A DNA stretch of 64,000 bases from Flammula alnicola (lineage: Eukaryota; Basidiomycota; Agaricomycetes; Agaricales; Strophariaceae). The notes beneath the pieces are model-generated. The model worked only from the letters and a program-made list of their open reading frames with translations, made no database searches and was not told the origin of the DNA. The stretch's first letter is position 1, and each line of letters begins with the position of its first letter. Where the stretch lies: NCBI GenBank assembly GCA_015499995.1, contig JADNRV010000001.1, forward strand, positions 806,001 through 870,000. Reading direction: 5' to 3'. Below are positions 11,810 through 23,878 of the stretch, piece after piece. Made by a program: the position numbers and the translations under genes.

Positions 11810-14028
11810 ATGTCTAAAACGGAACCTGAACCTTCATGGAAGCAACTCAAACTTTCGTTTGAACGGCCTTATAAAGACGATGCGGGGAATTCAATACCGA
11901 TTCTTTATGATCTAACTCCTGAAGGGCAACGCATCTATGAACCGTGCGTATTTGAACCGAAGCCTTTTCTTTATCTAACACTCTGGTCATACTACAGCCA
12001 AGAAACTTCGTCAACAAGGCTCGAAGCAAATCTACGAAGAATATTTCTTGAGCGCGGCTCAGACTTCTTTGAAAGAAAAGACAACCCTCTGTCGGAGAGT
12101 AGTGACCACATGGCAGGAACTTTTGAAAGAGGCGTATCCGCAACACATGGAGACTCTGGAATTGCTGAACCCATACCGAAAGCCATGACAATGGAGGAAC
12201 TTTACACAATGAAGTCCGAGATTCTACCACAGCTATTGTACGTTGCCGCTAGATTTTGGAGTTTCGAAAGTAATTTCTCTCAGTGTTGCTCTAGGAGAAA
12301 TGTCCCATGCACGAGATTTACTAAGCTCAGTCTTACCAGGATCCCACAACCCGCAATTGCAGGGAGAATCGTCTTCTTTGCTTTCTGCGACTTTGGTTAC
12401 AAAGCCGCCTCCAATCGTATCGGTACAAGCGTTCAATGCGCAATTAACCATCGGCAGCAAGGACGAGGCCTTACGAAAGGCAGCCGGACTGTTCAAATCG
12501 GCAGCGGAAAGCATGGAAAGAAGCAGATTGAAAGGCGAAAAGTACTGGGTTGATGCTCTAAGAATTAGGCGAGCGAACTGGGGACTGACTCCAGCACCTC
12601 TTCCGTTGGGGTCTGCGACGGGAAAGGGAGCGGATAAGACATCCAAAGATTTTATAATTTCATTTGGCCTTGAAGGATGTGCGTTAAACCTTCCCGCTAT
12701 GCACGCTAATCCTTCTAATGTACATGCCTTTAGCTCCTTCTCTTTTCCGTCGCCGTGCTGTAGCGCATCTGGCCACTTTTGGGGATTCTTCTCGTGATAT
12801 TGTGTTTCCTTTCCACCAAAATACTCGATTACGGATTACAATATTAACGACGTCCGAATCTTCCACAGAGCTCTACGTATTCGATTCACCCAGATCCGAC
12901 GACAGCGTAAAGAGTCTCGAAAACGCGCTGAAAATTGCGCAAACGGAGGTCGTTGACCAAGAAATATTTTCCTTACTTGTAAAAGAGTCTGGTAACCTGC
13001 CCACAGCCTCTGCTCGGGTTTCAGAGCGGCTGATTGCTATCGATGCCGCTCAGGACTTGGAACTCGCTTTTGAACTCGTTGAGTGCCCAGCATCTATCAT
13101 CAATGATTAAGAATTAACCTGTGTTTAATGCTTTGAAGGTGGAGACCACTGGAAATGCCAGTGCAACGCGTTTAGACAGTAAAGGCAGAGAAAACATGTG
13201 TGAACTGATTTATCGTGTTCTCCATGTCCTCCTACTACGAAGACACAGTCTCATCAATGCTGAGAAAGGCAACGACTCAGCCAAAGCTGCCGAAGCACCT
13301 TCTATACTGCAACCGATTATAGACATTCTCCAGTACCGAGTATTTTGTGAGAGAGTCGGGGTTGAGTTGCGAAGAGCAGTTCATGCACTGAACGCAGTTG
13401 GGATTCCATCTACTCTCTCTTTCACCGCAGTGGGGGAACCAGGTCAACTTCTTGTTTCGTTGCTCTCTGAGCGAGGCAAGAAGGTCGTGGGGGGAGAAGC
13501 CGTGATACGGATCGACAATTGGTACGACCTATTCAACCTTCGCGTTGACATTTTGCTTATGAACACTTAGGAATACTTTGTGGTTTACGTTTATTTCGCC
13601 ATCGACATTGACAGCCCATCTATCGCAGGCAACACTCACGATATCTTCATTGCCACAATTATCTCAATTGTTGATGGACGAAATAGAGCGATGCCTGCTG
13701 CAAAGAATATGCGGGCTAGGTCGAGAACTCTGCGACACTGTTGGAGGTATCTGGTTCATTGATCTGAATCGATGCGTTGCAAGATGGGAAGGTTGTGTCC
13801 TGTAAGTCCAGCGAAAACTATGACCACCATGACCTAGCCATCACTCAACTCTTGTCAATCAGTAACTTTCGAATTTCTTATGGGGAAGATTTCAACATCA
13901 GTTGTTCCGCGTTCCGATTGGATGCCACCACAACCAGGCAGGGAGATACCAAAATGTATGTCAGCGGAAAGGCACCTCTGTTGAGTTGGGTCAAAGACAT
14001 CATCAAGGACTCTTCAAGTCGTCCATAG
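11810..14028 (+). CDS. MED17: Mediator head-module subunit MED17 (Srb4)
   Basis: A scaffold of the Mediator head that contacts RNA polymerase II. The start exon contains LSFERPYKDDAGNSIPILYD followed by LTPEGQRIYEP, the conserved N-terminal MED17 block. A 54-nt intron (11945-11998) then joins to EANLRRIFLERGSDFF in frame. The next conserved block is EELYTMKSEILPQLFVALGE followed by MSHARDLL, formed by removing an intron at about 12239-12290. Next come RIRRANWGLTPAPLPLG and DFIISFGLEGC (about 12560-12690), then FRRRAVAHL. The C-terminal part includes LCELIYRVLHVLLLRRHSL-like helices and ends LLSWVKDIIKDSSSRP. The length of about 650 residues is normal for the family. Assignment rests on several separate motifs in the right order. 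Confidence 0.9.
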
Positions 14029-14153
14029 GCCTCATAGTATAAACGTTGTATACATGTCATCTTAGGATATTGAAAACACGTCGACATCATAGGTGCATGG
14101 CGCATTTTGGGGGGTGCATGAAAGACATAAAAACCAACTCTAACAACACGAAT

Positions 14154-15279
14154 CTACTCATCGTCCTCCTCCTCCTGGTCCGCATCACCTCCCGCTTTGA
14201 ACTTTTCGATCTTGGCGGCGATGTTGGCTTTGCGTTCAGCATGAGTCAGTTTCTTCGTCTTGTATTTGAGGGCCTCCGCCTTCCAGTCCGTCGTCTTCTC
14301 AGTAGGCTTGAAGGTGGGGTCTTCACGGATCGCGGCGTGAGCATTGGTGTAGAGTTCTTCAATATCTTCCGAACCAATTCCATCAGCAAGGTATGTGGAG
14401 AATTGCTTCTTGAATCTGTTATGATATATCAGAAAATATGTCCGTCGAATCTTTTAATAGGCGTACCGCTCATCATCTTCTTCCTCCAGACTTTCCATGT
14501 ACTCGGCGACATGTCCACCGAAGATGTACTTCTTGAGAACCTCAGCGTCCAGACTCTTGCTTTCCGGGTCATATCCAGGGAAACGTTTTTCGGAGTGGGG
14601 AATGAAGATGCCTCCATCGCTGGCGCCCTTCATGGCACCGAACAGACGAGATCCTGTGGATGTACGCTTGAGGCCAACATCAAGGTAAGCCTTGAAGGGT
14701 CGAGGGGCGTCTTCCTCATCCAGAATTTCGGTGAGCTTCATTGTACCATCAGGTTCTGCGACACCCTCGTATTTGTCGGCCAGCCCAAGTTTAGCGAGAG
14801 CACGACGAGCGCACAACAGACCCGTCGCGTATGCTGAAGGCAAAGTTAAGAGACTAACATGATAAATATACTGGTATAAAAATACCTGCTGCCCAGTTAG
14901 TTAGACCGTGGTTGATGCCGTATCTTGGTAATTCTCGTGAATGGGCAGCTGTCAGAACGAAATCTCCTTGAAGGCGGGCGTAGATGATTTGGCAAATGAT
15001 GTCCTTGTTGGTGAAGCGGACGACGAGGCGGTATTTAGGCGCGTTGCTGCAGGAAATATTGAGCGTATTGCGGAAAAGCTATCCACATAGTTAACGCACT
15101 ATTTGTTCTTCGCCTGGGTTACAAGTCTCTTACGAGCATAGTCTAGAAACCAGTCAGGAAAGTGATATAGAGTGTAGAAAATGAGACGCACAATCGGTTT
15201 TTCCCTCCCTCCTTCGGCGATACTTGACCTGGAAGCGGGAGAAGTAGGCATCTGACTTGAGTTTCTTGACGAACGGCAT
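14154..15279 (-). CDS. RPL5: 60S ribosomal protein L5 (uL18)
   Basis: Binds 5S rRNA and sits in the central protuberance of the large ribosomal subunit. Exon 1 reads [20 protein letters not shown], and the next exons give [29 protein letters not shown] and [20 protein letters not shown] (about 14890-14960). The long exon holds [20 protein letters not shown] and [20 protein letters not shown] followed by [15 protein letters not shown] (about 14560-14680). The last exon ends in acidic [12 protein letters not shown]. Length of about 300 residues and all blocks match eukaryotic L5. Introns cluster near the 5' end, as is common for fungal ribosomal protein genes. The start codon faces that of the RBM42-like gene 352 bp away. 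Confidence 0.97.
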
Positions 15280-15631
15280 CTGTGCAAGGGGATTAGCGTC
15301 ATGTCGAGAGACGGTATCCGTTCCTGAGCCGCTGCATCCATCACTGCAAGAGTTCGAAATATTGGCAAACTCAATTATACAGGCCTACAAGCGAGCCAGG
15401 AAACGATCTGCATGCGAAAAGTGACATACCTTGAAGGAGGGGGGGCTTGAGGGAGGCGGCTCGCGTTGATGACCACTAAACTTCTTGAAGGCGATTGCGG
15501 AGGAAAGAGACGATTACGTAAGAAATTCCGTGACGAGTCACATCACATCCGAAGGTAACAGATCCGCCTTGTCACGGTGCTCAGCCGCTCTTGTATTCTT
15601 TCTACTCTTACGACAGCAGACTTTCTTTAAC
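15280..15631. promoter_or_regulatory. Divergent promoter region, RPL5 / RBM42-like gene
   Basis: This 352-bp spacer lies between two divergent start codons. It includes a G-rich run near 15437-15453 and a CACGGTGC-type patch near 15572. The open frame running into the downstream gene from 15485 has no ATG, so it is not extra coding sequence. Confidence 0.5.
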
Positions 15632-16441
15632 ATGGATCCCTACTCCAACTCAAATTATCAGAAACAGTACGCGCAGCAGCAGCAGGCCGCCTACGATGTC
15701 AATCCATACTACAAGCCTTATCAAGGCCCTTCCTTCCCCATTCCTGGTTCATCTTCTGGACACACTGCCCCCGTCCCGGCCAACGCCTATGAGTACGATG
15801 TCGGAATTCTTGCACAACAGAGTGTGTATGTTCCTGGTGCTATGATTGATAAACGCGGTGGTGCAGGCGGTAAACTCGCCAAGGGTGGCAAAAGGGTGAC
15901 AGTGCTCCGGAAAGGAGGAGGGAAAGTTTGGGAGGACCAGACTCTTCTAGAGTGGAACCCTTGTATGTCCTTTTTGTACCTCGATGATTTTCATCTGATT
16001 CCTTTTCCTCAGCCTGGTTTCGCCTGTTCGTTGGTGATCTCAGTAACGATGTATCGGACGACGTCCTTGCCAACGCATTTAACAAGTATACATCTTTCCA
16101 GAAGGCACGAGTCATTCGAGATCGTCTGAGCCAAAAGGTACGCCTTCTACATATTCTGTCCCAGTACGTCCTCATCGTCAAATGTAGGCAAAATATGGGT
16201 TCGTGGCTTTCTCCGACCCTGAAGACTTTCTGAAAGCGTGGAAGGAGATGGATGGTAAGCGCTTCACTTTGTAAAACCTTGATGCTTCTAACCAAGTCTT
16301 TTTGTAGGGAAATACGTTGGCAATCGACCTGTAAAACTTAAGAAAGCTGACGACACAGCCATTCGCCCCGTAGAGATTGGTCATCGTAAAGCGAAGAAGC
16401 TCGAGCAAGACCTCAAGAAGAATCGACACAAGCCCTACTGA
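15632..16441 (+). CDS. RBM42: RBM42-like RRM RNA-binding protein
   Basis: A single-RRM protein of the RBM42 family, linked to mRNA or spliceosomal functions in other eukaryotes. The start MDPYSNSNYQKQYAQQQQAA opens a Gln/Tyr/Pro-rich N-terminus. A conserved pre-RRM segment WEDQTLLEWNPSWFRLFVGD follows, the hallmark of RBM42 because the RNP2 motif LFVGDL sits right after the conserved W-D/E-P-x-L segment. The RRM continues with NAFNKYTSFQKARVIRDRLS and, after an intron near 16137-16190, KYGFVAFSDPEDFLKAWKEM (RNP1 region). It ends with a basic tail RKAKKLEQDLKKNRHKPY. Three or four short introns fit the frame. The protein is about 220 residues, shorter than animal RBM42 but normal for fungi. 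Confidence 0.88.
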
Positions 16442-16789
16442 ATTGTAGGTTTCGCTGATCAACTTGATACTGTGTATGTACATATGCCTACCTCATGACA
16501 GTGTTGCTGACTGTCGCCTATTGAATCGATCCTTGTTTGTCGTGTGCCTCGCGTGTTGCAACGATGTGAATGAGTAACGTGTGTATTAATCCGAGTTTCC
16601 TTGAACATCAAACAGTCCATTCGCCTGGTAAGTTCCGATATCTTATTCTAAATGCTACGTAACTCCCATTCCAACTTATGGATCTCTGCATCTTTTTGGT
16701 TCATGCCATCCGGTCTTTTTATATTTATTTTGTTCATGTATGTACTTCAGATCGTTCAGCCATTTATAAATGGTCAGGTTAACTGACAA
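16442..16789. other. Intergenic, RBM42-like 3' flank
   Basis: About 350 bp between the RBM42-like stop and the start of the degraded LTR copy. It is AT-rich, with no coding frame or repeat that I can support. Confidence 0.5.
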
Positions 16790-17025
16790 TGTGACGGTCG
16801 GCACCAACACTGCACGGACCCCTCTTTCTGCCGTTTCCGTTCTTGTTGGACTTACAATATTCACGTTCTCTTTAGATAGAGCACCCTATAAAACTATATA
16901 AACCTGTGTATTTATTGTAAGATACTCAGCTTCCTTCGAAAAGAGACTTTAAAACATTTGCTTCTCACCTACCTTCCGTGTGCCAGTACTAAAGTACATA
17001 GCTGATAACATCAGTAAAACGATTT
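16790..17025 (+). mobile_element. Degraded LTR copy related to the solo LTR at 7206-7490
   Basis: It starts TGTGACGGTCGGC like the first copy and shares matching blocks in the same order. These are the GCACGGACC block, ATTCACGTTCTC, the TATA-containing ACTATATAAA (about 16892-16901), GATACTCAGCTTCCTTCGAA, TTCCGTGTG and AACATCAGT. It is about 50 bp shorter, and the expected 3' end GTCACA is not found. The base preceding the start is part of GACAA, but no matching duplication follows. I read it as an older, 3'-eroded solo LTR in the same orientation as the downstream gene, ending about 110 bp before that gene's ATG. The right boundary is approximate. Confidence 0.75.
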
Positions 17026-17136
17026 CTTATTCATTTTGTTTTGTTTGGACATGCCGAGCGGATATTTGGACTGAACCTGGCGCACTTGAACTCGTTCACC
17101 ATCTTATGATCTGTCTTTTGATCGTCTTCGCCAACC

Positions 17137-18379
17137 ATGGCTTCTAGCGAACTCCTAAAAGCAATTCAGGCCGGAAAGAAGCTCAAGAAAGCGGAAACCC
17201 ATGATCGAAGCGCACCTGTAGTGGCGCTCGACGCTCCCAAGGGACGCGTTGGCGGCGGGGTCTCCTCTTCTCCTATGAGTGCCCCTTCTCTACCGTCCAG
17301 TGGTGGACCCCCTCAATTAGGTAGCTTGTTTGCTGGCGGTATGCCAAAGCTCAAACCTGCAGGCCAAAGTAATCTTGGTGAGGTCACGTCTTTTCATCAT
17401 GTAGATTGTAATTAAAACTGAAGTCGAAAGCCAAACCTCCAACTCTGGGCAAGCCGCCTTCGATACCGAAAGCAGAACCACATTCAGCTCCAGCTCCTCC
17501 TGCCAGAAGCGTGCCTCCAAAGCCCTCGGCCCCTGTGCCAGCCAGGCCACCGGCCCCGCCTCCACCGAAGCCAGCGACACATGCTCCCGCGCCACCGGCG
17601 CGCCCTGCGCCTAGTCTGCCATCTAGAGATAATTCTACAAGTACATCGTCGGCTCCTCCTCCAAGGAGAGCCCCCCCTCCTTTACGGAATTCAAGCCCAC
17701 CTGCAACACCAGCTCGACCAACGCCTGCGATCCCACCTCGAGGTCAATCACCAGTGAAACCATCGACATCTATATCACGGCCGGTACCTACGCCACCTGC
17801 TCGAAGTGCTACACCCCCAGTAACTTCACACAGCAAATCAAATTTGTCTTTTCCTGCAAGAGCTCCGCCTCCACCTCCGCCACGGCCTTCACATGCCGCT
17901 CCTCCATCGCCTGCAAGAACTGCGCCTCCTCCACCTACGCGTAAACCGCCCCATACTCTAGCTCCTGCACCGCCTCCACGTGTTCGGGCAGTTTCAGAGG
18001 CCGAACCCGTTGGCCGAAAGTCATCTCCAGAGCCTGCGATACCTGCCCGTCTTTCTTCTCCGATAGGGCGTCCGAGATCTAGCACTCCGCCTGGTACCTC
18101 TCCGTTGTCCCCCCCAAGTCGACGACCGCCCCCTGTCATGTCAAGCAATGGTGCCAGACCGCCTGCCCCGCGAAGAAAGAGTGCGTGTCATTTTTATTTA
18201 TACAACTATGATGAGGGTCATTGACATTCACATTACTAAGTACCATCCCCACCTCCAAACGCCGGTGTGCACACGTTTCCTGTGACAGATTTCCCTCCCC
18301 CACGAGAATTTAGGACAGCTCCGAAGATATATAGCAGTGGTAGCCAGCAGGGCAGTAACTTTGACTTGGGTAGCCTATG
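17137..18379 (+). CDS. VRP1: Verprolin/WIP-like proline-rich actin regulator with WH2 domain
   Basis: Verprolin/WIP proteins bind monomeric actin and WASP-family proteins to support cortical actin patches and endocytosis. The N-terminus carries a clear WH2 motif, ELLKAIQAGKKLKKAETHDR followed by SAPVV (residues about 4-28). The middle, about 300 residues, is dominated by Pro-rich runs of the APPPPPPRPS and PAPPARPAPSLP type, suitable for SH3 and profilin binding. The C-terminus after two introns reads VTDFPPPREFRTAPKIYSSG and ends NFDLGSL, resembling the WASP-binding end of WIP. The first intron (about 17375-17420) separates the WH2 exon from the Pro-rich exon. A long minus-strand open frame across the Pro-rich part is only a compositional shadow. 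A degraded LTR occupies the promoter. Confidence 0.88.
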
Positions 18380-18637
18380 ATTTGCCACGTACGCCTAGAT
18401 AGTGTTTTATGGCACAAGCCAAGGACAGACTATTATTATGGTTGAGATCAGTAATGACAATTTGAATGGTTGCGGTGATACTCCGAGCGGTTGGTTGTCG
18501 GTTACATAATAAGAATCATTGAAAGGAGACTCCTATCAGGTGTCCGAGAGGTCTTACGAAAGTGACACGTCAGTACTCGGTCTCGCTTATAAAGGTCTTG
18601 CATTCGTATTTGTATCACCCGTATCCCTTCCCTTCAA

Positions 18638-20399
18638 ATGCGTTTTTCGACGCCAGTTTCTCTTCTAGCTCTCGCAGCTGTCGTTCTCGCTAATGAGGCG
18701 TCCGACGTAATCAGTCTCACTGCTGCTACATTCGAGTCCACAGTTAACGCTGAACCACTCATCCTCGTTGAATTCTTTGCGCCATGGTAAGTTGCGTTCC
18801 CAACCTCCGGCCCTCCCATATATTGATGAAGAGCAGGTGTGGGCATTGCAAGGCTTTGGCCCCTCACTACGAGGAGGCAGCAACTGCCCTCAAGGAGAAA
18901 AATATTAAACTTGCTAAGGTCGACTGTGTCGACGAGGCTGAACTCTGTCAATCAAAAGGTGTTCAAGGTTACCCGTAAGTAAACGCCGACATATATCTCT
19001 AAGCGGTTCCAAGCTCACATGTGTACTTTAGAACCATGAAAGTATACCGAAAAGGCGAACCCACCGATTACAGTGGTCCCCGTAAGGCCGACGGAATCAT
19101 CAGTTACATGGTCAAGTGAGTACCTCAGGAAGTTACCTCCTATTCGTGGCTCACTTGCTTTAGACAATCCCTACCCGCTGTTTCACAAGTTACTGCCGCC
19201 AACCACGAAGAGTTCAAGAAGGCCGACAAGATTGTGGCAGTCGCCTATCTCTCCTCCTCAACAGAGGCCCCCGCCCCCGAATTCAGCGCTACTGCTGAGA
19301 GCCACCGTGATGACTACCTCTTCGGTTTCACAACGGACAAGGATGTCATTGAAGCCGCTGGTGTTGCACCCCCAACAATTGTCGTTTACCGGTCTTTCGA
19401 CGAGCCTAAATCCGAATATCCGTACCCGATCTCGTCCGTCACGAAGAAAGACCTTGAGGACTGGATCAAAGAACTTGCCATTCCCATCATCGACGAGGTC
19501 AACGGCGAAAACTACGCCATCTACGCTGGCAGTCCCAAACCTCTCGCTTACCTTTTCCTTGACCCCACTCTTGAGGATAAGGAATCCCACATTGCTGCTC
19601 TTAAGCCTACTGCAGCCAAGTACAAGTCGAAGATGAATTTCGTCTGGATTGACGCTGCCAAGTTCGGTGATCATGCCAAAGCTCTCAACCTCATCGAAGC
19701 CAAGTGGCCCGCCTTCGTCATTCAGGACTTGGAGAAGCAATTGAAATATCCTTTCGATCAGAGCAAGGAGGTTACTTCAGAAGCTGCTGGAGACTGGGTC
19801 GAACAATACCTTGCAGGCACCATCCAACCACAACTGAAGAGCCAACCTATTCCTGAATCGCAAGATGAGAGTGTCTTCACCCTCGTCGGTAAGAACTTCG
19901 AGGATGTCGTGTATGACGACAACAAGGACGTCTTTGTTGAGTTCTATGCTTCCTGGTATGTTCCTTTCAATGCATTTGGTCCTACTAGCTGACGATTCTT
20001 TCCATAGGTGCGGTCACTGCAAGCGCCTTAAGCCCATCTGGGACAGCCTCGGTGATAAATACGCCGCAATCAAAGACCGTGTTGTCATGTATGTGTTAAT
20101 CTCCCAGCCTTTTACTTCTTGCTGATATACCATGATATAGCGCTAAGATGGAAGCCCAAGAAAATGATCTTCCTCCGTCGGTTCCATTCCGTATTGCTGG
20201 ATTCCCCACCCTCAAGTTCAAGCCCGCTGGATCAAAGAGCTTCATCGACTACGAAGGCGATCGTTCATTCGAGAGCTTGGTTTCATTCTTGGAGGAGCAT
20301 GCCAAGAACTCTCTTGATCTTCCGACAGCAGACGAAGCCCAAGTTCCTTTGGAAGCCTCTAACACAACCGGTTCCCAGGCTCAACATGATGAGTTGTAA
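18638..20399 (+). CDS. PDI1: Protein disulfide isomerase, ER lumen
   Basis: Forms and rearranges disulfide bonds during folding in the endoplasmic reticulum. [20 protein letters not shown] is a signal peptide with a clear hydrophobic core. The first thioredoxin domain has [15 protein letters not shown] (active site CGHC, completed across an intron near 18788-18837). Two non-catalytic thioredoxin-like domains follow, in the exon at about 19165-19955. The second active domain has [15 protein letters not shown], again split by an intron, near 19954-20020. The protein ends QAQHDEL, the fungal ER-retrieval signal. Domain order a-b-b'-a' and a length of about 500 residues are as expected. Its 3' end converges on GCP3 with 193 bp between stop codons. 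Confidence 0.97.
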
Positions 20400-20592
20400 T
20401 TACTATTATGCATTGTGTGATCGTTTCAGACGAAAAAAATAAAATAAAAATCTTTTTTCAAATATCTCTGAAGATATGTGCCCGTGAAATAAGCTCAGGA
20501 TCATTACATTCACATTGAGAATATTACTTCGTACATGTATTAAGAATCCACAACACACCTTCCAGCATTTTTTAGCAGCAGTCGTCAAGTCG

Positions 20593-23500
20593 TCATGATT
20601 TCGTTGGTTGTTGGTCTTTCTTGGGCTTGTAGTAATCGGAAAAAGACAACCGAATCCCAAGGAATCGACAATCAAGGTCGGGGTGAATCTGGAGTTGTTG
20701 CACAACTGTTTGAACTTTATCCGAAAATCCTGAACCATAATCCTTCAACCGGTCCAGTAACCCAGAAAGGTTGTCTCGTGAGGACGCAGCGTCACCTTCG
20801 GCGGCATGGCCAGTGTATACGCCCTGATAAACGTATCAATGAAAATCAGGCGTTTCGAATGTTGTATAGTACACACACGCTCTGCGTCCATCTCACGGTC
20901 CTTCCGAGCGGATTCTGTCAGGCAGTAATTATAGAAGTTGTCCTTTTCAAAATTTAGCATCCCAATGCATTGTAAAGGTTTGAAGGCACGACGAACTGTG
21001 GCTTCTCTGAATTGTAGGATAGAGGTAAATATCTCCAGAACTTGACGGAGAAGCACTTCCTTTAAAACGATTCAGTAATTGCCTGCCAAAGGCAGCTAAC
21101 TTTCTTACCTCTTTCCCAGGTTTCGAGTTCCAAAGCAAGATCTTCTTAGTTACTCGCTCGAGATAAGTACGATGAGCGTCGATCAGGGCATCGAGATCTC
21201 CTTCCTTCTTGTTCAGGAAATCAATGAGAACCTTCCACGAACACTCGATGACTTCAAGACGACAATACGCTTCCATTTGACGAACGAAATGTATCATTTC
21301 GGCGATTACGAGTCGTATTTTATGCCATTCAAATTCCAACTCTAACGGAATAAATTGAGATAAGACTCAAAGGTAGGACAAGAGGACAAACCTGGAAGAT
21401 GTATGAACGTTTGTGCGCCACCTGTTACTCTCATCCAACTCTTATCCAGTGTCTTCTCTATTCTCTTCATTTGCCATAGGTGTTTGAAGAGCTTAAGATA
21501 CTTTTCCATGGCCTCTTGGTCAAGGACGGTGTCAATGGGAGGATTAACCTTATATTCAAGGGTGAAAACGTCCCAACCAATCTCGCCATGAGAATACTCT
21601 AGGATTCGAGCATCTAGGCGACGAAGAACATCAACTGGATCTTGTTGAGCGTTAGATGAACGAATGGCTGTTTCGAGGTTGGCCGTGAGGTTATGTCGGT
21701 ACAACGTGTTGGCGGGTTTCGCGAGACTCGGGCTTTGAAAAAGAGCAATTGTAATTTAGCGGGAGCAGACTTGGATGGATGAGAAAACGAACCCAAGGGT
21801 CTCCATAAGTTGATCTGCGAAATCGCCATGACCGAGGAGGAGGAAGCTTTTAAGGGCAGAGAGGTGATCAAGTAATTTGAACTTGTCAATAAAGACTTCA
21901 AATAGTCGATGGCTAGCAAGTCGATATGCTGCATCTATAGATCTTTCAAGTCCGCCAATATCGCCATATTGTAGGGCTAGATCAAATATCAATCAAATTT
22001 AAGTATAACAATTCGTAAATTACTCACTACCACCCGTATTACTCATTTTTTCTCGCGTTACGACCCAGTCGCTATCCAAACAGCTGTAACGAATGAAATT
22101 CAGACTTTTTCCTGTCGAGAAAATCTGGTAATAATTTAGATCGCATAACGGTCAACGGAACATGATAACTTACTTTCCTCCCAAAGGATTCACCAACAAA
22201 CATAGGAAGCATGTCCTTCCGGAACCGGTACTTCGTTTCCCAGAGTTTTTGCCCGTTTTCTCGTAGGCCAGATAACTCTTCAGTATCTCCATTGAACCCA
22301 CCAAACCCACCATCGTTGGAGAGATGATTGATTCCACCCGGAATAGAAGAGGGATGAACGTAAGGAATGTGGCCAAGACTTGAATCCGCTGTGACGAAGA
22401 ACTCCTCGAAAGGATCGTATAATTCTCCAGAGAACAGCCATTTATGGAGAGTGGCGAAGAAAGGCCGTGATACCTATCCAAAATCATTGAGTTAAACCTC
22501 TGTCAAGTCAGGGAACCTTGCTTGCCTCCTCCAAGAGTTCATCCGTGAATTTCCTAACAAATGGATCGCCGTTGTCCGTATAGCTGTGTATCAGATTCAC
22601 CAACGCGCCCCCCTGCGAATCTGAGTACATCAATTAAGAGGTCACGGTATAACAGATATAATATATATGGACCGACCTCGGGCTCCTTCTACGCAAACGC
22701 TCATCATTCTCATCCTTAACCGCCAATCATTTACCCAAACATCAAGTCTTCTCAAAGAAAGGCCTGTTTCCTCATCCGCAGCACCGAAAGCACCATGGGA
22801 ATCCACGTCCTCTCTCTGAGTCGATGTCAATTGGGTCTCCAGGACGGCGATTAATCGATAATATTCGGTAAGCTGCGTTTGGAGGTAATGGCAGAGACTC
22901 TGCTCAATCATACCAACACCAGTGGCATCTTCGCGTTCTCGCACAAAAGTCTCAACACGACTATAGAGATAGCCGAGTTCAGCCAAACGATGTATAAGAG
23001 CTTGCGTAGGGGATGATATAGTGACCATCTAATAATGCAGATAAGGGTAGCAAAGCAGGGCAGAAGTCATAAACTTACGGGTTCGCTGATAAACACCAAC
23101 TTTTTCTCATCCTCATTCGAAGTTGCGAAGCGTACGTATTTTCCAGAGATACCTTGCATTAAATACAACGTATCTCGAACCAGGAGTGATTCATTCATAT
23201 GCGAGATCCCTGCAAGGTTGGTTTAGCTAGTCTGATTGATGTGGACGCAGTCTATGTTTAAGCACCTTTATGCGCACGATATTCTTTCAAACGTGTTGCA
23301 TTTGAGCGCCCTTTTGGCCCGGTATTTGCAGTAGAATCGTTTGGAGGAGGAACCTCTTGGACCTTTAATGGAGGCGGCTGCGACAACATTGGCATTTGAA
23401 TTGTGGGTTGTTGGCGGCCATTCAACGAAGAGAGAGTAAAAAGGAAAAGAATCGCGTCTTGCTTTCTCGAAAGTACTGGCTTAAAGGGGGTCAATGGCCG

Positions 23501-23878
23501 TCGAAAGACAACAATGCTGATAACTCACTTGGTCAAGAAGACGCACAACCAGGTTGGAAAATGTTGAAGCGCTTGTACCATTGGGTGATAGCTGAAGGAC
23601 TGAAAGCAATGTCAACGTATAACCATTGTAAGAGTAATTGAATGGGACGCACGTCTCCGCTTCACCATATCCGTCAGTTGAGTGAAATTGGTGTCAACCT
23701 TGTGCCCTATATGACTATCACTTTGTTGAAGTACGTCGAAAGTAGATAATGGACTCATCTACCTCTTCAAGATATCTTGACAATGAGCAACCAAATCGTT
23801 CTTCAGTGATTCATTCATCCTTGACGCGGGCACATACGTGTGAACAAGGGGATCAAGGATGGGTGAAATTGGCGACAT
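20593..23878 (-). CDS. SPC98: Gamma-tubulin complex component GCP3 (Spc98/Alp6)
   Basis: Part of the gamma-tubulin small complex that nucleates microtubules at the spindle pole body. The start exon reads MSPISPILDPLVHTYVPASR. The N-terminal Grip block includes NESLLVRDTLYLMQGISGKY (about 23150-23210), RLAELGYLYSRVETFVRERE, and YYRLIAVLETQL with LSLRRLDVWVNDWRLRMRMM (about 22690-22880). After KWLFSGELYDPFEEFFV comes LWETKYRFRKDMLPMFVGES with STGKSLNFIRYSC. This W-x2-KY-x-LR-type segment separates GCP3 from GCP2. The C-terminal Grip block includes KYLKLFKHLWQMKRIEKTLD and YCRLEVIECSWKVLIDFL, ending LGIRLSFSDYYKPKKDQQPT. The order matches GCP3 throughout. About fourteen exons are needed. Confidence 0.92.

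Noticed and set aside
14046..14837. Plus-strand open frame of 263 codons
   Set aside because: It is antisense to RPL5 exons, has no ATG-supported family match, and RPL5 explains the sequence fully on the other strand.
17744..18148. Minus-strand Gly-rich open frame of 134 codons
   Set aside because: It is the complement of the proline-rich verprolin exon. Gly/Arg runs are a direct compositional shadow of Pro codons.
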